This document shows positions 50,432 to 62,425 of a DNA stretch of 64,000 bases, in pieces. The translations under genes and the position numbers were made by a program. This DNA comes from Centropus unirufus (Eukaryota > Chordata > Aves > Cuculiformes > Centropidae), in the NCBI GenBank assembly GCA_013397695.1, contig VYZI01000236.1, forward strand, positions 1,165,456 through 1,229,455, read 5' to 3'. Each line of letters begins with the position of its first letter. Position 1 is the first letter of the stretch. Below the pieces are notes generated by a model. That model did no database searches and was not told the origin of the DNA. It saw only the letters and a program-made list of their open reading frames with translations.

Positions 50432-51740
50432 CTGCATGGATAAACAGAAAAATTAAATATAAGATCCCCATTCATACCTAAAAATTCATATTAGCACCTA
50501 TGTTTTAACATGCAGCTGTATCTCAGCATGGCTCTTCGAATTTATTCATTTTCATGACAAATTTACAAGGCCAAATTAATTGTAACAGTACAAAATTCAC
50601 ATCTACATCCACACTCACACAGTTCATTCACTATTTAGTTCATTTTTCTGAAAAGGAAAAGCAAAAAATTATGATGTTATGGGTAAGGAAAGCATACAGC
50701 AATGACAAAACCAGTATGTGACAATTGAAATTATAGGAGATATCACTGATTTTGACCAAAATAGTGACCACTAACAGGCAACACTCACTAGATCCAGTGA
50801 ATGGTCAAAAAAAGACAGAGCTAAAACCTGTTTCGACATTATGTATTATCCTCAGCATCTCGGTGTACCGGAATCTGACCAAAAGTTAATACAACTTCTG
50901 GACCTAAATTTATTATCAAGCAAAGCATTCCATCCATCAACTAACAACATGTTTTGTCACCTCAGATTTCTCAGTACTTAGTGAGCTTTTCTAGTGGCTC
51001 CCACATCCATGTACACCACGTACCAAAGAGATACAACATTAGGTCGACCTCATGAAGCCGAGGACAAGCACAGCCCTTCCCACCAGTCAAGCCGGTGGCA
51101 GATTCGTGCTCCCTACAGCGCACCAACCCACTCACCCGCTCCTGCGGTGCCTCCTAATAGTTATGGTCAGCTGGTACAAGCCGACCTCGTTCAACTAAAT
51201 CAGGCTGAGAAAGGACTATGATGAGCAGACCCTGCAAAGCCAACCATGAGTAAGAGAGCAGACGTGATGATGAAAGAGCTGGAAGCTCTAACTGTTCTGA
51301 CAAGCACAACAAAGCTGGGAGATGCCTGACCACAGATCTGCTTCTTGTTTCTTACCGTTGTGTTAAATATAAATTCATCTGGATTCTCTTTAACAATGTC
51401 GGCCCAGCTGCTCTTTAAATGTGAACCAAAGGACCGTGGAAGTAGAGATTTTTGACATTGCCAGACAGGGCAGAGGTTGAGAGCTTTCCAGCTGCAATTT
51501 AATGTTGCTTCCCCAACATTCCCAGAGGGGCACCAGGTTAGGAACTTCCTAAGCTTTCAGAGAATAAGATACGACATCAGCAATTTTTTCTAAAGTTATC
51601 ACCTATACTAGAGAGGAACTGTATTTCCAACACAAGATCTATGGGATGCTCCCCTCGCTGCCAACATTTCTGTGTGTGTAAAAAGGGCAGCAGGAATTGA
51701 CCCACATCTTTGACTCTCTATAACAGTTCTATGTACCTTT

Positions 51741-51980
51741 TGAGGGTCTCCCCTCAGCCTCCTCTTCTCCAGCCTCAACAACCCCAGCTCCCTCAGATGC
51801 TCCTCATAACCCTTGTTCTCCAGCCCCTTCCCCAGCTTTGTTGCTCTTCTCTGCACACACTCCAGGACCTCAATGTCCTTCTTGGAGTGAGGGGCCCAGA
51901 ACCGAGCCCAGGATTTGAGGTGCAGCCTCCGCAGTTCCGAGTATAAGGGATCAATCACCTCCCTGGCCCTGCTGGCCACG
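51741..51980 (-). mobile_element. Inverted half of a composite CR1 insertion
   Basis: GGGTCTCCCCTCAGCCTCC through CTGGCCCTGCTGGCCACG. It is internal CR1 sequence without a 3' end, directly followed by a CR1 3' tail in the opposite orientation. Confidence 0.88.
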
Positions 51981-51987
51981 TCCTTTC

Positions 51988-52098
51988 AGAGGGGTTTAAG
52001 CCAGGCAGACGAAGTGCTCAGGGATCTGGTTTAGTGGTGGACAGGTACGGTTGGACTTAATGATCTCAAAGATCTTTTCAAACCAAGTGATTCTATGC
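51988..52098 (+). mobile_element. Sense 3' half of the composite CR1 insertion
   Basis: GAGGGGTTTAAGCCAGGC through CCAAGTGATTCTATGCAT. It bears the CR1 3' terminus. Together with 51,741-51,980 it resembles a 5'-inverted retrotransposon copy. Confidence 0.88.
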
Positions 52099-52729
52099 AT
52101 AAAACCCTGAGAGAAGGTTTCATGGTCCTCCTTGCCCCTCCAGCCAGGATATGCCACTCTCCTCTTCCCTCAGGACATCAGGACCCCAAGCCAGAGGAGA
52201 TTCATACGCTGGTTTCCATGGTATAAGGGAACGTCAGGTTCTGTTTGTTTCTTACTCTCCAAGGTTTCCAAAGCATTTCAGAGACGACCATTTTCCCCAG
52301 CTTATCTTTCTAGAAATCACAGATGCTTCAGAGCTGAACTCACTGTGCATGAAGAAAGTGGCACAGAGCTATCAAAACAGGAAAAGCAGCAGCACACCTC
52401 AGACGTGTGTCTTCATTCTGCCATTGGCTGACAATTACCAAGAGGATTAATTATTCAGGACGTACCACATTGGTATCCTTGGACAAGACAACATAACAAG
52501 GAATTCTTTCCAAGCAGCAGATGTGCACCTAAAAAGATGTGTTTAGGGTGCAGCAAGCATGTTCTCCCATAGCAGCTGATCGCTTCTTTTACAAGGAGCG
52601 CCCTGTGCTTCTCAAGAGATCCTACACTACCACTTGTAATATTATCTCTCTCAGCTGTCACCTGGGCAGGTCTCATCTCTCAACATAATGAATCCTTAAT
52701 TAAAATGAACAAGAAATTAATACTATGGT

Positions 52730-53753
52730 CACATGCAGAGAGTAGAGGTTAATGGTTCGATGTCCAGATGGAGATCCATGACAACTGGTGTCCCTCAGGG
52801 GTCCGTACTGAGACCAGTTTAATGTCTTCATCAATGATTTAGACAGCAAGATCAAGTGCACCCTCAGCAGGTTTGCAGACGACACCAAGCTGACTGGTGC
52901 AGTTGCCACGCCAGAAGGATGGGATGGGATGGATGGGATGCCATCCAGAGGGACCTGGACAAATTGGAGAAGTGGGGCTGTGGGAACCTCATGAGGTCCA
53001 ATAAACCTAAGTGCAAGGCCCTGCACCTGGGTTGGGACAATCCACGGTTTCAATATAGGATGGGAGATGATGTGACTGAGAGCAGCCCTGAGGAGAAGGA
53101 CTTGGGGGTGATGGCTGATGAGAAGCTCAGCATGAGGCGGCAGCATGTGCTCACAGCCCAGAAGGCCAACCACGTCCTGGGCTACAACAAAAGCAGTGTG
53201 GCCAGCAGGGTAAGGGAGGAGATTCTGTCCCTCTACTCTGTTCTTGTAAGACTTCTCCTGGTCCAGTTCTGGAGTCCTCAATGTAAAAAAGGATGTGGAA
53301 CTGTTGGATCAGGTCCAGAGGAGGCTACAAAGATGATCTGAGAGCTGAAGCACCTCTGCTGTGAGGATAGGCTGACAAGAGTTGTTCAGCCTGGAGAAGA
53401 CTCTGAGAACTTAGAGCAGCTTCCAGTACCCGAAGGGGCTACAAGAAAGCTGAGGAAGGACTTTTTACAAGGGTGTGTAGTGACAGGAGAAGGTGGAATG
53501 GCTACAAATTGGAGAGGGAAAGATTTAGACTAGACATTAGGAATAAATTCTTTATGCTGAGAGTGGCGAGGCCCTGGCCCAGGTTGCTCAGGGAAGCTGT
53601 GGATGGCCCCTCCCTGGAAGTGCTGAAGGCCAGGTTGGATGGGGCCTTGAACCGCCTGATCTAGCAGGAGGTGTCCCAGCCCATGGAAGGGGCGTTGGAA
53701 CTGGATGATCTTTAAGGTCCCTTCTAATCCAAGCCATTCTGTGATTCTGTGAT
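52730..53753 (+). mobile_element. CR1 fragment (older type), about 1 kb, with reverse transcriptase motif
   Basis: It includes the segment encoding RFADDTKL (about 52,870-52,893), the catalytic DD motif of the CR1 reverse transcriptase, and ends TTCTGTGATTCTGTGATT. A GGATG microsatellite lies at about 52,916-52,942. The frame is broken. Confidence 0.92.
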
Positions 53754-53862
53754 TATTATTTCATCGCTGCTTTTCTCCTACCTTCAGCCTCCTTCAGAAC
53801 ATGTGGTACCACAGGAACTGGGTGCAAATGGGAGTTCCTGGAGGGATCTGTGGAACCCCATG

Positions 53863-55554
53863 GTATTTCATAACAGTTCTGGGGACTTTTTGAATAAAAT
53901 CATAGAATTGTCAGCCCTACTTGGCAAGGTCCATGTGCAAAGTAGGTTACACGCTGCCTCAGGCTGCTTTTTGCAATACAACCATGTGGCTGTGGCAGAT
54001 TTGATAACGTGGGCATGAGAAGAGATTCCTTAAGGAAGACGTGGGAGATGCTGAGTGGCTGAGAGGCATCTGACAAAACAAGAGAAGCAAACTGGCTCCA
54101 TCGTCAAAAGGAGACAGGGACAGCTGAAGGCACCTTTCAGAGGTGATTCATCTTCTGATCATCTCCTGGCACGCATGCTATGATGTTTGAGGCAAGGAAA
54201 GCTCCATCCCCCTTGATAGAAGCCTGTTTTCATATCATACTTTCCCAGTAAGCCTAAAGCTTTGCAGTCTCGTGCCTTGGGGAGTGCCACGACTACTGAA
54301 AAACAGCTCTGAAAACTGAAGCAGTCACAGAGCTGCAACCTTGCTGCTGCTCCACAACATGGCGAGCACTTGACAAATGAAGGCCGTGAAGATGGCCGTG
54401 AAGAAAGCCAAGCCAGTACCCTGCAGAGCTCACACAGCCTTATCAGACTGCTCAGCTGACACATCTGGCTGTCCTTACCATCAAGTGGCTATCAGTTCCA
54501 AACTCACGTACCGATCTCCTGCAGTTAAAGACCCTGGCCCGGCGTTTGGATTCCTCTGCGGTGAGAAGGCATCACAGCAAATCTGCCATCACTGCCCTGT
54601 CTGCCTTCTTCTTGTTCCCATCGACAGAGAACGAAGCCATGATTCAGCTGCCTGGGTGCACACCTATAAGCCTGGGTCATGTTTATAGAGTACACCAATT
54701 GGCCTCTACCTGCTTCTCCTCCACTTGCTTCTCCTCAAGGATAAAGGTTTGCCCAAGTCCTGCTGGCCAGGTCCTGAGATGCCTGTCCTGTGTGCCCTTA
54801 CACATCTCAAACAGCCTTAGATGTCACACTGGGGGAACTGAAGCTGCACACAGCAACCTCCATTTTTGCCCTGGGTCACGGCAAAGAACAGGACATCTTG
54901 CTTGAACAAGCAAGCCCGTTCCTTGGAGTTTTTTTCTTATTACCAGTTGTGTTGTGCTAATATTGAAACAAAATCTGTAGTTTTACACAATAAAACCATG
55001 AGCTGCTTGTGCTTGTATGGGTAAAAGGCGAAGGACTTGTCCCTTCTGCTTCTACAAGCAAAGCCAGCTTGGTCTTGAAAACGATGGAGAGAAGATGCCC
55101 AGGCTGGAGTTCGGTTGCAAGGTCACTCTAACACTGCCACATCTGTGTAAAAACCACAGAAGAATCACCCTGTTTTTCTCATTCAGAAGTAAATCTGTCA
55201 GTAAAATAGGGTTGTGGCCCTTTGTGCATACAGTGGGCGCAGCCCCAGCACATGCACAGGGAGACCTCACATTCGTGTTGGGTTACTTTTAAACCCTTCC
55301 AGGGATGGGGACTCCACCACCTCCCTGTGCAGCCTCTCACAGAGCCTCAGGACCCTTGCAGTGAAGTTTCTCCTGATGTCCAACCTGAACCTCCCCTGGT
55401 GCACCTTGAGGCCATTCCCCCTTCTCCTATGCCCTGGCACTTGGGAGAAGAGCCCAGCACCCACCTCTCCACACCCTCCTTTCAGGCAGCTCCAGGCAGG
55501 GATGAGGTCTCCCCTCAGCCTCCTCTTCTCCAGCCTCAACAACCCCAGCTCCCT
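53863..55554. repeat. 1,692-bp block, first copy (probable false duplication)
   Basis: It begins GTATTTCATAACAGTTCTGG and ends inside a CR1 at CCCAGCTCCCT, immediately before the N. The block from 55,556 repeats it at a constant offset of 1,693. One difference was seen in the first 1.4 kb (54,009 C, 55,702 T), and about six in the terminal CR1 part. Much of the block is unclassified sequence, possibly an old LTR-type element. Confidence 0.93.
55288..55554 (-). mobile_element. CR1 fragment ending at the N (first copy)
   Basis: TTTTAAACCCTTCCAGGG through CCAGCTCCCT. It lacks the CR1 3' terminal 120 bp or so and is cut by the N at 55,555. Confidence 0.88.
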
Positions 55555-55555
55555 N
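55555..55555. other. Single N between duplicate blocks
   Basis: This base separates the end of one 1,692-bp block from the start of its copy, as expected where two overlapping contigs were joined without merging the overlap. Confidence 0.85.
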
Positions 55556-57247
55556 GTATTTCATAACAGTTCTGGGGACTTTTTGAATAAAATCATAGAA
55601 TTGTCAGCCCTACTTGGCAAGGTCCATGTGCAAAGTAGGTTACACGCTGCCTCAGGCTGCTTTTTGCAATACAACCATGTGGCTGTGGCAGATTTGATAA
55701 TGTGGGCATGAGAAGAGATTCCTTAAGGAAGACGTGGGAGATGCTGAGTGGCTGAGAGGCATCTGACAAAACAAGAGAAGCAAACTGGCTCCATCGTCAA
55801 AAGGAGACAGGGACAGCTGAAGGCACCTTTCAGAGGTGATTCATCTTCTGATCATCTCCTGGCACGCATGCTATGATGTTTGAGGCAAGGAAAGCTCCAT
55901 CCCCCTTGATAGAAGCCTGTTTTCATATCATACTTTCCCAGTAAGCCTAAAGCTTTGCAGTCTCGTGCCTTGGGGAGTGCCACGACTACTGAAAAACAGC
56001 TCTGAAAACTGAAGCAGTCACAGAGCTGCAACCTTGCTGCTGCTCCACAACATGGCGAGCACTTGACAAATGAAGGCCGTGAAGATGGCCGTGAAGAAAG
56101 CCAAGCCAGTACCCTGCAGAGCTCACACAGCCTTATCAGACTGCTCAGCTGACACATCTGGCTGTCCTTACCATCAAGTGGCTATCAGTTCCAAACTCAC
56201 GTACCGATCTCCTGCAGTTAAAGACCCTGGCCCGGCGTTTGGATTCCTCTGCGGTGAGAAGGCATCACAGCAAATCTGCCATCACTGCCCTGTCTGCCTT
56301 CTTCTTGTTCCCATCGACAGAGAACGAAGCCATGATTCAGCTGCCTGGGTGCACACCTATAAGCCTGGGTCATGTTTATAGAGTACACCAATTGGCCTCT
56401 ACCTGCTTCTCCTCCACTTGCTTCTCCTCAAGGATAAAGGTTTGCCCAAGTCCTGCTGGCCAGGTCCTGAGATGCCTGTCCTGTGTGCCCTTACACATCT
56501 CAAACAGCCTTAGATGTCACACTGGGGGAACTGAAGCTGCACACAGCAACCTCCATTTTTGCCCTGGGTCACGGCAAAGAACAGGACATCTTGCTTGAAC
56601 AAGCAAGCCCGTTCCTTGGAGTTTTTTTCTTATTACCAGTTGTGTTGTGCTAATATTGAAACAAAATCTGTAGTTTTACACAATAAAACCATGAGCTGCT
56701 TGTGCTTGTATGGGTAAAAGGCGAAGGACTTGTCCCTTCTGCTTCTACAAGCAAAGCCAGCTTGGTCTTGAAAACGATGGAGAGAAGATGCCCAGGCTGG
56801 AGTTCGGTTGCAAGGTCACTCTAACACTGCCACATCTGTGTAAAAACCACAGAAGAATCACCCTGTTTTTCTCATTCAGAAGTAAATCTGTCAGTAAAAT
56901 AGGGTTGTGGCCCTTTGTGCATACAGTGGGCGCAGCCCCAGCACATGCACAGGGAGACCTCACATTCGTGTTGGGTTACTTTTAAACCCTTCCAGGGATG
57001 GGGACTCCACCACCTCCCTGTGCAGCCTCTCACAGGGCCTCAGGACCCTTGCAGTGAAGTTTCTCCTGATGTCCAACCTGAACCTCCCCTGGTGCAGCTT
57101 GAGGCCATTCCCCCTTGTCCCATCCCCTGGCACTTGGCAGAAGAGCCCAGCACCCACCTCTCCACACCCTCCTTTCAGGCAGCTCCAGGCAGGGATGAGG
57201 TCTCCCCTCAGCCTCCTCTTCTCCAGCCTCAACAACCCCAGCTCCCT
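55556..57247. repeat. 1,692-bp block, second copy
   Basis: Near-identical to 53,863-55,554. Unlike the first copy it continues smoothly through its CR1 (CAGCTGCTCCTCATAAG) into unique sequence, so this copy is probably the better-resolved one at its right end. Confidence 0.93.
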
Positions 57248-57265
57248 CAGCTGCTCCTCATAAGA
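56981..57265 (-). mobile_element. CR1 fragment lacking its 3' end (second copy)
   Basis: Counterpart of 55,288-55,554, with the consensus base at most of the positions where the two copies differ. Confidence 0.88.
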
Positions 57266-58789
57266 CCTGTCCTCCCATGTACTGGAGGCCACCAGGAATT
57301 CCCCCCAAGGAGCAGAAGCAACCACTGAGGCCCTGACAAGTTGTAGGGTGTGGAAACATGGCAGGGGTTTGTGCTCACACACTGGCAAAATTATCCAGTC
57401 TTAAGGCATGAAGAAAGCAGACTTGTAATTCTAAAACATTGGGAGTCTCCTGATCTATATTACAATTGAGCTAAACTGATCATTAAGAGAACCCAAGTTA
57501 GACCTTTCCTTACGACTTCCAGAAAAGGCAAAATTAGTATCAAATCTGAACCATATTTGTTTTGAAAAACTGAAGGTCAGCTGATGCACTTTTATAAAAT
57601 CAGTGTCATCCCCAAGCATTATCAAGGATTAAAATATTACAGATCCAACAGAGGCTTTCAGCCCACAAAGCCAGGGAAAGCCTTTCCAAGTACTGCTCTC
57701 TTCGCTTCTGGAAGCAAAGTTAATTAAATGCCCAGCATGGCTATAAAGCATTACTGCTTTCCCAAAGGAAATTGGAATAAGGCTCAAAAGTTAGAACTGT
57801 ACCGGGTGTGTTTGGGGAAAAAAGGGTCAGGCTTTAATTACCACTAAGGTCACTGATAATTCCAAACGGCAGCTGGCGCAAGGCCACCGTGAGTTTCACA
57901 ATGAACGCCAAATTTATTCTTCAAGAATCTGATTCAATGCCCATGGAAAAAAGATCCCTTAAGACTCCCATTCACTTCAGCTCCAGTAAAACGCTTTTCT
58001 CTGAGATAACAGACACAGATAGTTAAGTGCTCCTATAATTACACTGTTCCATCAGCATTCAGGCCAGTAAAAACCTGCTGTGCCCACTGCCTCAGATCCA
58101 GACATCCTGACGAGTTCCCCTAATGTTTTAGCTTCCGTGAGCTGGTTTGTAAAGGACAAATTGTATTAAAAGCACTATTCAAGAGGAAGCAGGTCTCCAA
58201 GTTTTGAAAATGCGTGTGTTTGATGCCTTTCACCCTTGAAAATTAAGGAGCCGTGGTGGTGGTTCTGACTGCACGATAACAAATAAACCCAAGACAGGAG
58301 TACAGAATAAGGAATAGAAAAATCTCTCATGCGACAAGCTGTATTTATGCACAAAAATAAAGGTTTACCAGGCTAATACGAGGAGCACAATTTATGAGAA
58401 AAGCTCAGAGATTCTCATCAAGTTGTAGCAAGATCCACGCAGCGTGTAGACTTGTCAAAACATCCCCAGGTGATCGATCTGCAAGGGCGCTCTTCACACA
58501 TCAAGACTTCTGAGGTTGCTCTACTGACTTCCCTAGCCTCCCCCAAGGAAAGCACAAGAGCGCTGCTCCACATGCCCCAGGGCCACTCCACCTCAGGCTA
58601 TTTCCATCCCAACAGGCTGGTGGGTGCAGTGAGGCACTGAGCTGGGGTCCACAGCCAACCTGATGTCACACCAAACCAAGAAACCACGGAGCAAAGCGGT
58701 TCCATGCAGCCTGACATCTTCCTGCTGAGTCTCTCAAGTTCTCTGATGTCTTTAAGCCCAAATTTCCTTCTATGATGAGGTGACCTGCT

Positions 58790-60081
58790 TCACGGATGAG
58801 GGAAAGGCTGTGGACGTGGTGTAGTTGGACTTCAGTAAAACCTTCGGCACCATTTCTCAAGGTATTCTGCTTGAGAAACTGGCTGCCACTAGCCTGGACA
58901 GGTGCACTGTCTCTTGGGTGGAAAAACCGGCAGATGGCCAGGCCCAAAGAAGGGAGGTAAATGGAGTTAAATCCAGTCAGTCACAACGGTGGTCACAAGT
59001 GGTGTCCCCAGGGCACAGTGCTGGGTCCAGTCCTGTTCAAACTCTTTATCAATGACCTGGATGAAGGGATTGAATGCACCCTTGGCAAGTTTGCAGATGA
59101 CACTAAGCTGGAAATGTTGGTCTGCTTGAGGGTAGGGAGGCTCTTCAAAGGAATCTGGACAGGCTGGAATGATGGGCTGAGACCAATGGGATGACAAGGC
59201 CAAATGCCAGGTCCTGCACACAACAACCCCAAGCTGATCCAGGCTTGGGGAACAGTAGCTAGAAAGGTGCCTGGAGGAGAAGAACCTGGGGGAGTTGACT
59301 GACAGTGACTGAACATGAGGCAGCAGGGGCCCAGGTGGCCAAGAAGGCCAATGGCATCTTGCCCTGGATCAGAAATGGTGTGGTCAGGAGGGGCAGAGAG
59401 GTGATTCTGCCCCTGCACTCAGCACTGGGGAGGACACACCTCAAATCCTGGGATCAGTTCTGGGCCCCTGACTCCAAGGAGGACATTGAGGTCCTGGAGT
59501 GTGTCCAGAGAAGGGCAACAAAGCTGGGGAAGGGGCTGGTTATGAGGAACAGCTGAGGGAGCTGGAGTTGTTGAGGCTGGAGAAGAGGAGGCTGAGGGGA
59601 GACCTCATCCCTGCCTGGAGCTGCCTGAAAGGAGGGTGTGGAGAGGTGGGTGCTGGTCTCTTTTCCCAAGTGACAGGGGATGGGACAAGGGGAAATGGCC
59701 TCAAGCTGCACCAGGGGAGGTTCAGGTTTGACAACTGGAAAAAATTCTTTACCAAAAGAGTCCTCAGGCCCTGTGAGAGGNTTGTTGAGGCTGGAGAAGA
59801 GGAGGCTGAGGGGAGACCTCATCCCTGCCTGGAGCTGCCTGAAAGGAGGGTGTGGAGAGGTGGGTGCTGGTCTCTTCTGCCAAGTGCCTGGGGATAGGAC
59901 TCAAGCTGTGCCAGGGCAGGGTCAGATTGGACATGAGGAAAGAATTCTTTACCAAAAGAGTCCTCAGGCCCTGGCAGAGGCTGTGCAAGGAGGTGGTGGA
60001 GCTCCCCTCCCTAGAGGTGTTTTAAGGACAGGGAGATGAGGGGCTCTAAGGTCTTTTGCAACCAAGCGATTCTATGATCCT
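58790..60081 (+). mobile_element. CR1 fragment, the longest in the window, interrupted by an N
   Basis: It starts near GTGGACGTGGTGTAGTTGG, in the reverse transcriptase coding region, and encodes GKFADDTKL at about 59,084-59,110. It runs into the younger-type 3' body. At 59,781 an N is followed by a restart at TTGTTGAGGCTGGAG, so about 200 bp appear twice. It ends AGCGATTCTATGATCC. Confidence 0.9.
59781..59781. other. Single N inside a CR1
   Basis: The sequence to the right restarts at a CR1 position about 213 bp back. Both sides carry the uncommon TTTACCAAAAGAGTCCTC variant. Confidence 0.75.
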
Positions 60082-61519
60082 ATAAAAATCCATTTCTGGA
60101 GAAAGAAAAACAAACTGTAAACACACATCCTGGTCATGACATTTGTTTTGTACAGAATCCTCTAACAAACTGCACATCTTCTGTTAAAAATAAACAAACA
60201 CACAAGTTCTGGCATAATTTAATCACTGGAGTCTGTGCAGCACTGACCTCTGGGCACAGCTTTCCCCGGGGACAGGGGCTGAGCTCAGGCCCTCAGGGCT
60301 GTGGGCTGCAGTGATGCTGCTCCCCAGCCCCAGCGCAGGGCACGCAGCCAGGGTTGGCAGCCAGATGGCATTCGGGGAACAGCTTGTGCCTGGTCTCTGC
60401 TGTGCGCCTGTCCCCTCACCAGCCAAGCCTGCTGAAGCCAGGTTTAGGTCTTATTGTCTCCAACTCACACTTTTCTTTTGCTCACCCATCTGATAACCCA
60501 CTCTGCAGGAAACATTTCTTGCGGGGCACTGAAAGAAAATCATTCTCTTTTTTCTTAACCAGGAGGAATTTTCTAGCTGTTTGACTTTGGATATTAATTG
60601 TCCCAAAGAGCAGACACAGGTAGTGCTACTCCACTTCATAAAGTCCCTTTACCATTTCCAATACTCTTACTAAGTCTCCTTTAAACAAATGTCCCATACA
60701 AAGTGAGTTCAAGACCCCTGATCTTTCCTTGTAACGGATGTTTCCCAACTGAAGATTCATCCTTGGCTGTATCCTTCACATTCTCATCTGCCCAATGCTC
60801 TGCACTCTATTAGCACGAGAACTTTGTGATTTGAACACACTTCACGTTCCACCCCTTGAGCCCTCTGTCCTTGTATCTAAGCTTGGATCAGTGATAACTT
60901 CTTTCATTAATTTTGATCATAACCTTTACATCTCTTGCAGAGAACTCAATCATCTGATAAACCCATTGGTTTTGCACACTCTTTTGTGTATTCTGTTACC
61001 AGCCTTCCATTGTTTTACACGTCTCTGAGTAATTCTTCGTAAAGTAACTTCATAAGAGAAGACATCTGTATGACTTTAAGGTAAATGAGCTGTTGCTAAA
61101 TTTAAAATAAACAAATACATGCATACATAAACAAACAGGCCATGGTGCAATCTTGTCCTCACATTTCTGTTCTTATATTCCTATGCTTAATTTCATGAAA
61201 TGCATTCCAATACCCTCCTAACTCCCAGTCAGTAAGCAAGCAGGTGCCTAATCTCACACAAATACAAAACAGCACGGCATAAACTGCAGATCAAGGAGCT
61301 GTGCGATATCTAAAACACCACTGGAACATAGAAAATGTTTAAGCAATTTCCTAAATGTAAAACTCCTTTTCCACCTCCTACAGGAAAAAGTAAGTACTGT
61401 CTCCAACCCAGTGCATGCATCCCAGATATTTTTTAAGTAATGGGCTGGATGGTTCTATTCAACCAACACCAGTTCAGCCACTCAGAATACACCTCTACAC
61501 GTCCTGTTCCACTTATTCC

Positions 61520-62098
61520 TAGAATCATAAAATAGTTTAGGATGGAAGGGATGTTTAAGTCCATCCAGTTCCAACCGCCCTGCCACGGGCAGGGACACCC
61601 CCCACCAGACGAGGCTACTCAAGGCCCCATCCAACCTGGCCTTCAACACCAAGCACTGAGGCTAGGGCCTCACCACCCTCAGCATGAAGAATTTCTTCCT
61701 CATTTCTAACCTAAATCTTCCCCACGTCAATTCAAAGCCATTCCCCCTCGCCCCAGCACTACACACCCTTGGAAAAAGTCCCTCCCCAGCTTTCCTGGAG
61801 TCCCTTCAGGTACTGGAAGCTGCTCTAAGGTCTCCCTGGAGCCTTCTCTTCTCCAGGCTGAACAACCCCAGCTCTCTCAGCCTGTCCTCATAGCAGAGGT
61901 GCTCCAGCCCTCACATCATCTTTGTAGCCTCCTCTGGACCCATTCCAACACTTCCATCTCCTTCTTATGCTGGAGGTTCCAGAACTGGACACAGGACTCC
62001 TGGTGGGGTCTCACCAGAGCAGAGCAGAGGGGCAAGATCCCCTCCCTTCCCTGCTGGCCACGCTGCTCTGGATGCAGCCCAGGACAAGGTTGGTTGCA
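61520..62098 (-). mobile_element. CR1 fragment (older type), about 580 bp
   Basis: It begins TAGAATCATAAAATAGTTTAGG, keeps the older tail, and extends to GATGCAGCCCAGGACAAGG. Confidence 0.92.
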
Positions 62099-62334
62099 GT
62101 CATTTGGTTGGTTCGTCACCACCGTTATCACAACACCACCCCTCGCCGGTTTTAATGCTTGCACAGCCTTGGTCAGCTGATTCTAACACTCCTTATCAGG
62201 ATCAGCTCATCCACCCGAGTGCAGTCCATGCAGCACAGATTCATAAGCTGAGCAAAAAAATGGGTCTCTGCTAACATGAAAGGGACACCTACTCTATTAT
62301 TTCTATAACGTATTAAAATATTAATTCAAAATAA

Positions 62335-62425
62335 TAGAAAATATATTTCGAAATTCGAAATAAATTCGAAAAATAGACAATATCCATTTGGAATTATTAT
62401 TCCAAATAATAGAAAATAACCAGAA
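62335..62425. repeat. AT-rich palindromic tract
   Basis: Repeated TTCGAAAT-type units and an inverted repeat TTGGAATTATTATTCCAA (about 62,387-62,404). No function is evident. Confidence 0.5.

Noticed and set aside
54377..54688. Identical open frames in both copies of the duplicated block (also 54,159, 54,546, 55,017 and their copies)
   Set aside because: Identity follows from the block duplication. The frames overlap on both strands and show no recognisable protein.
53863..55287. An LTR retroelement
   Set aside because: There is an AATAAA at about 54,990 and repeat-like character, but no terminal TG...CA boundaries, primer site or retroviral coding could be shown.
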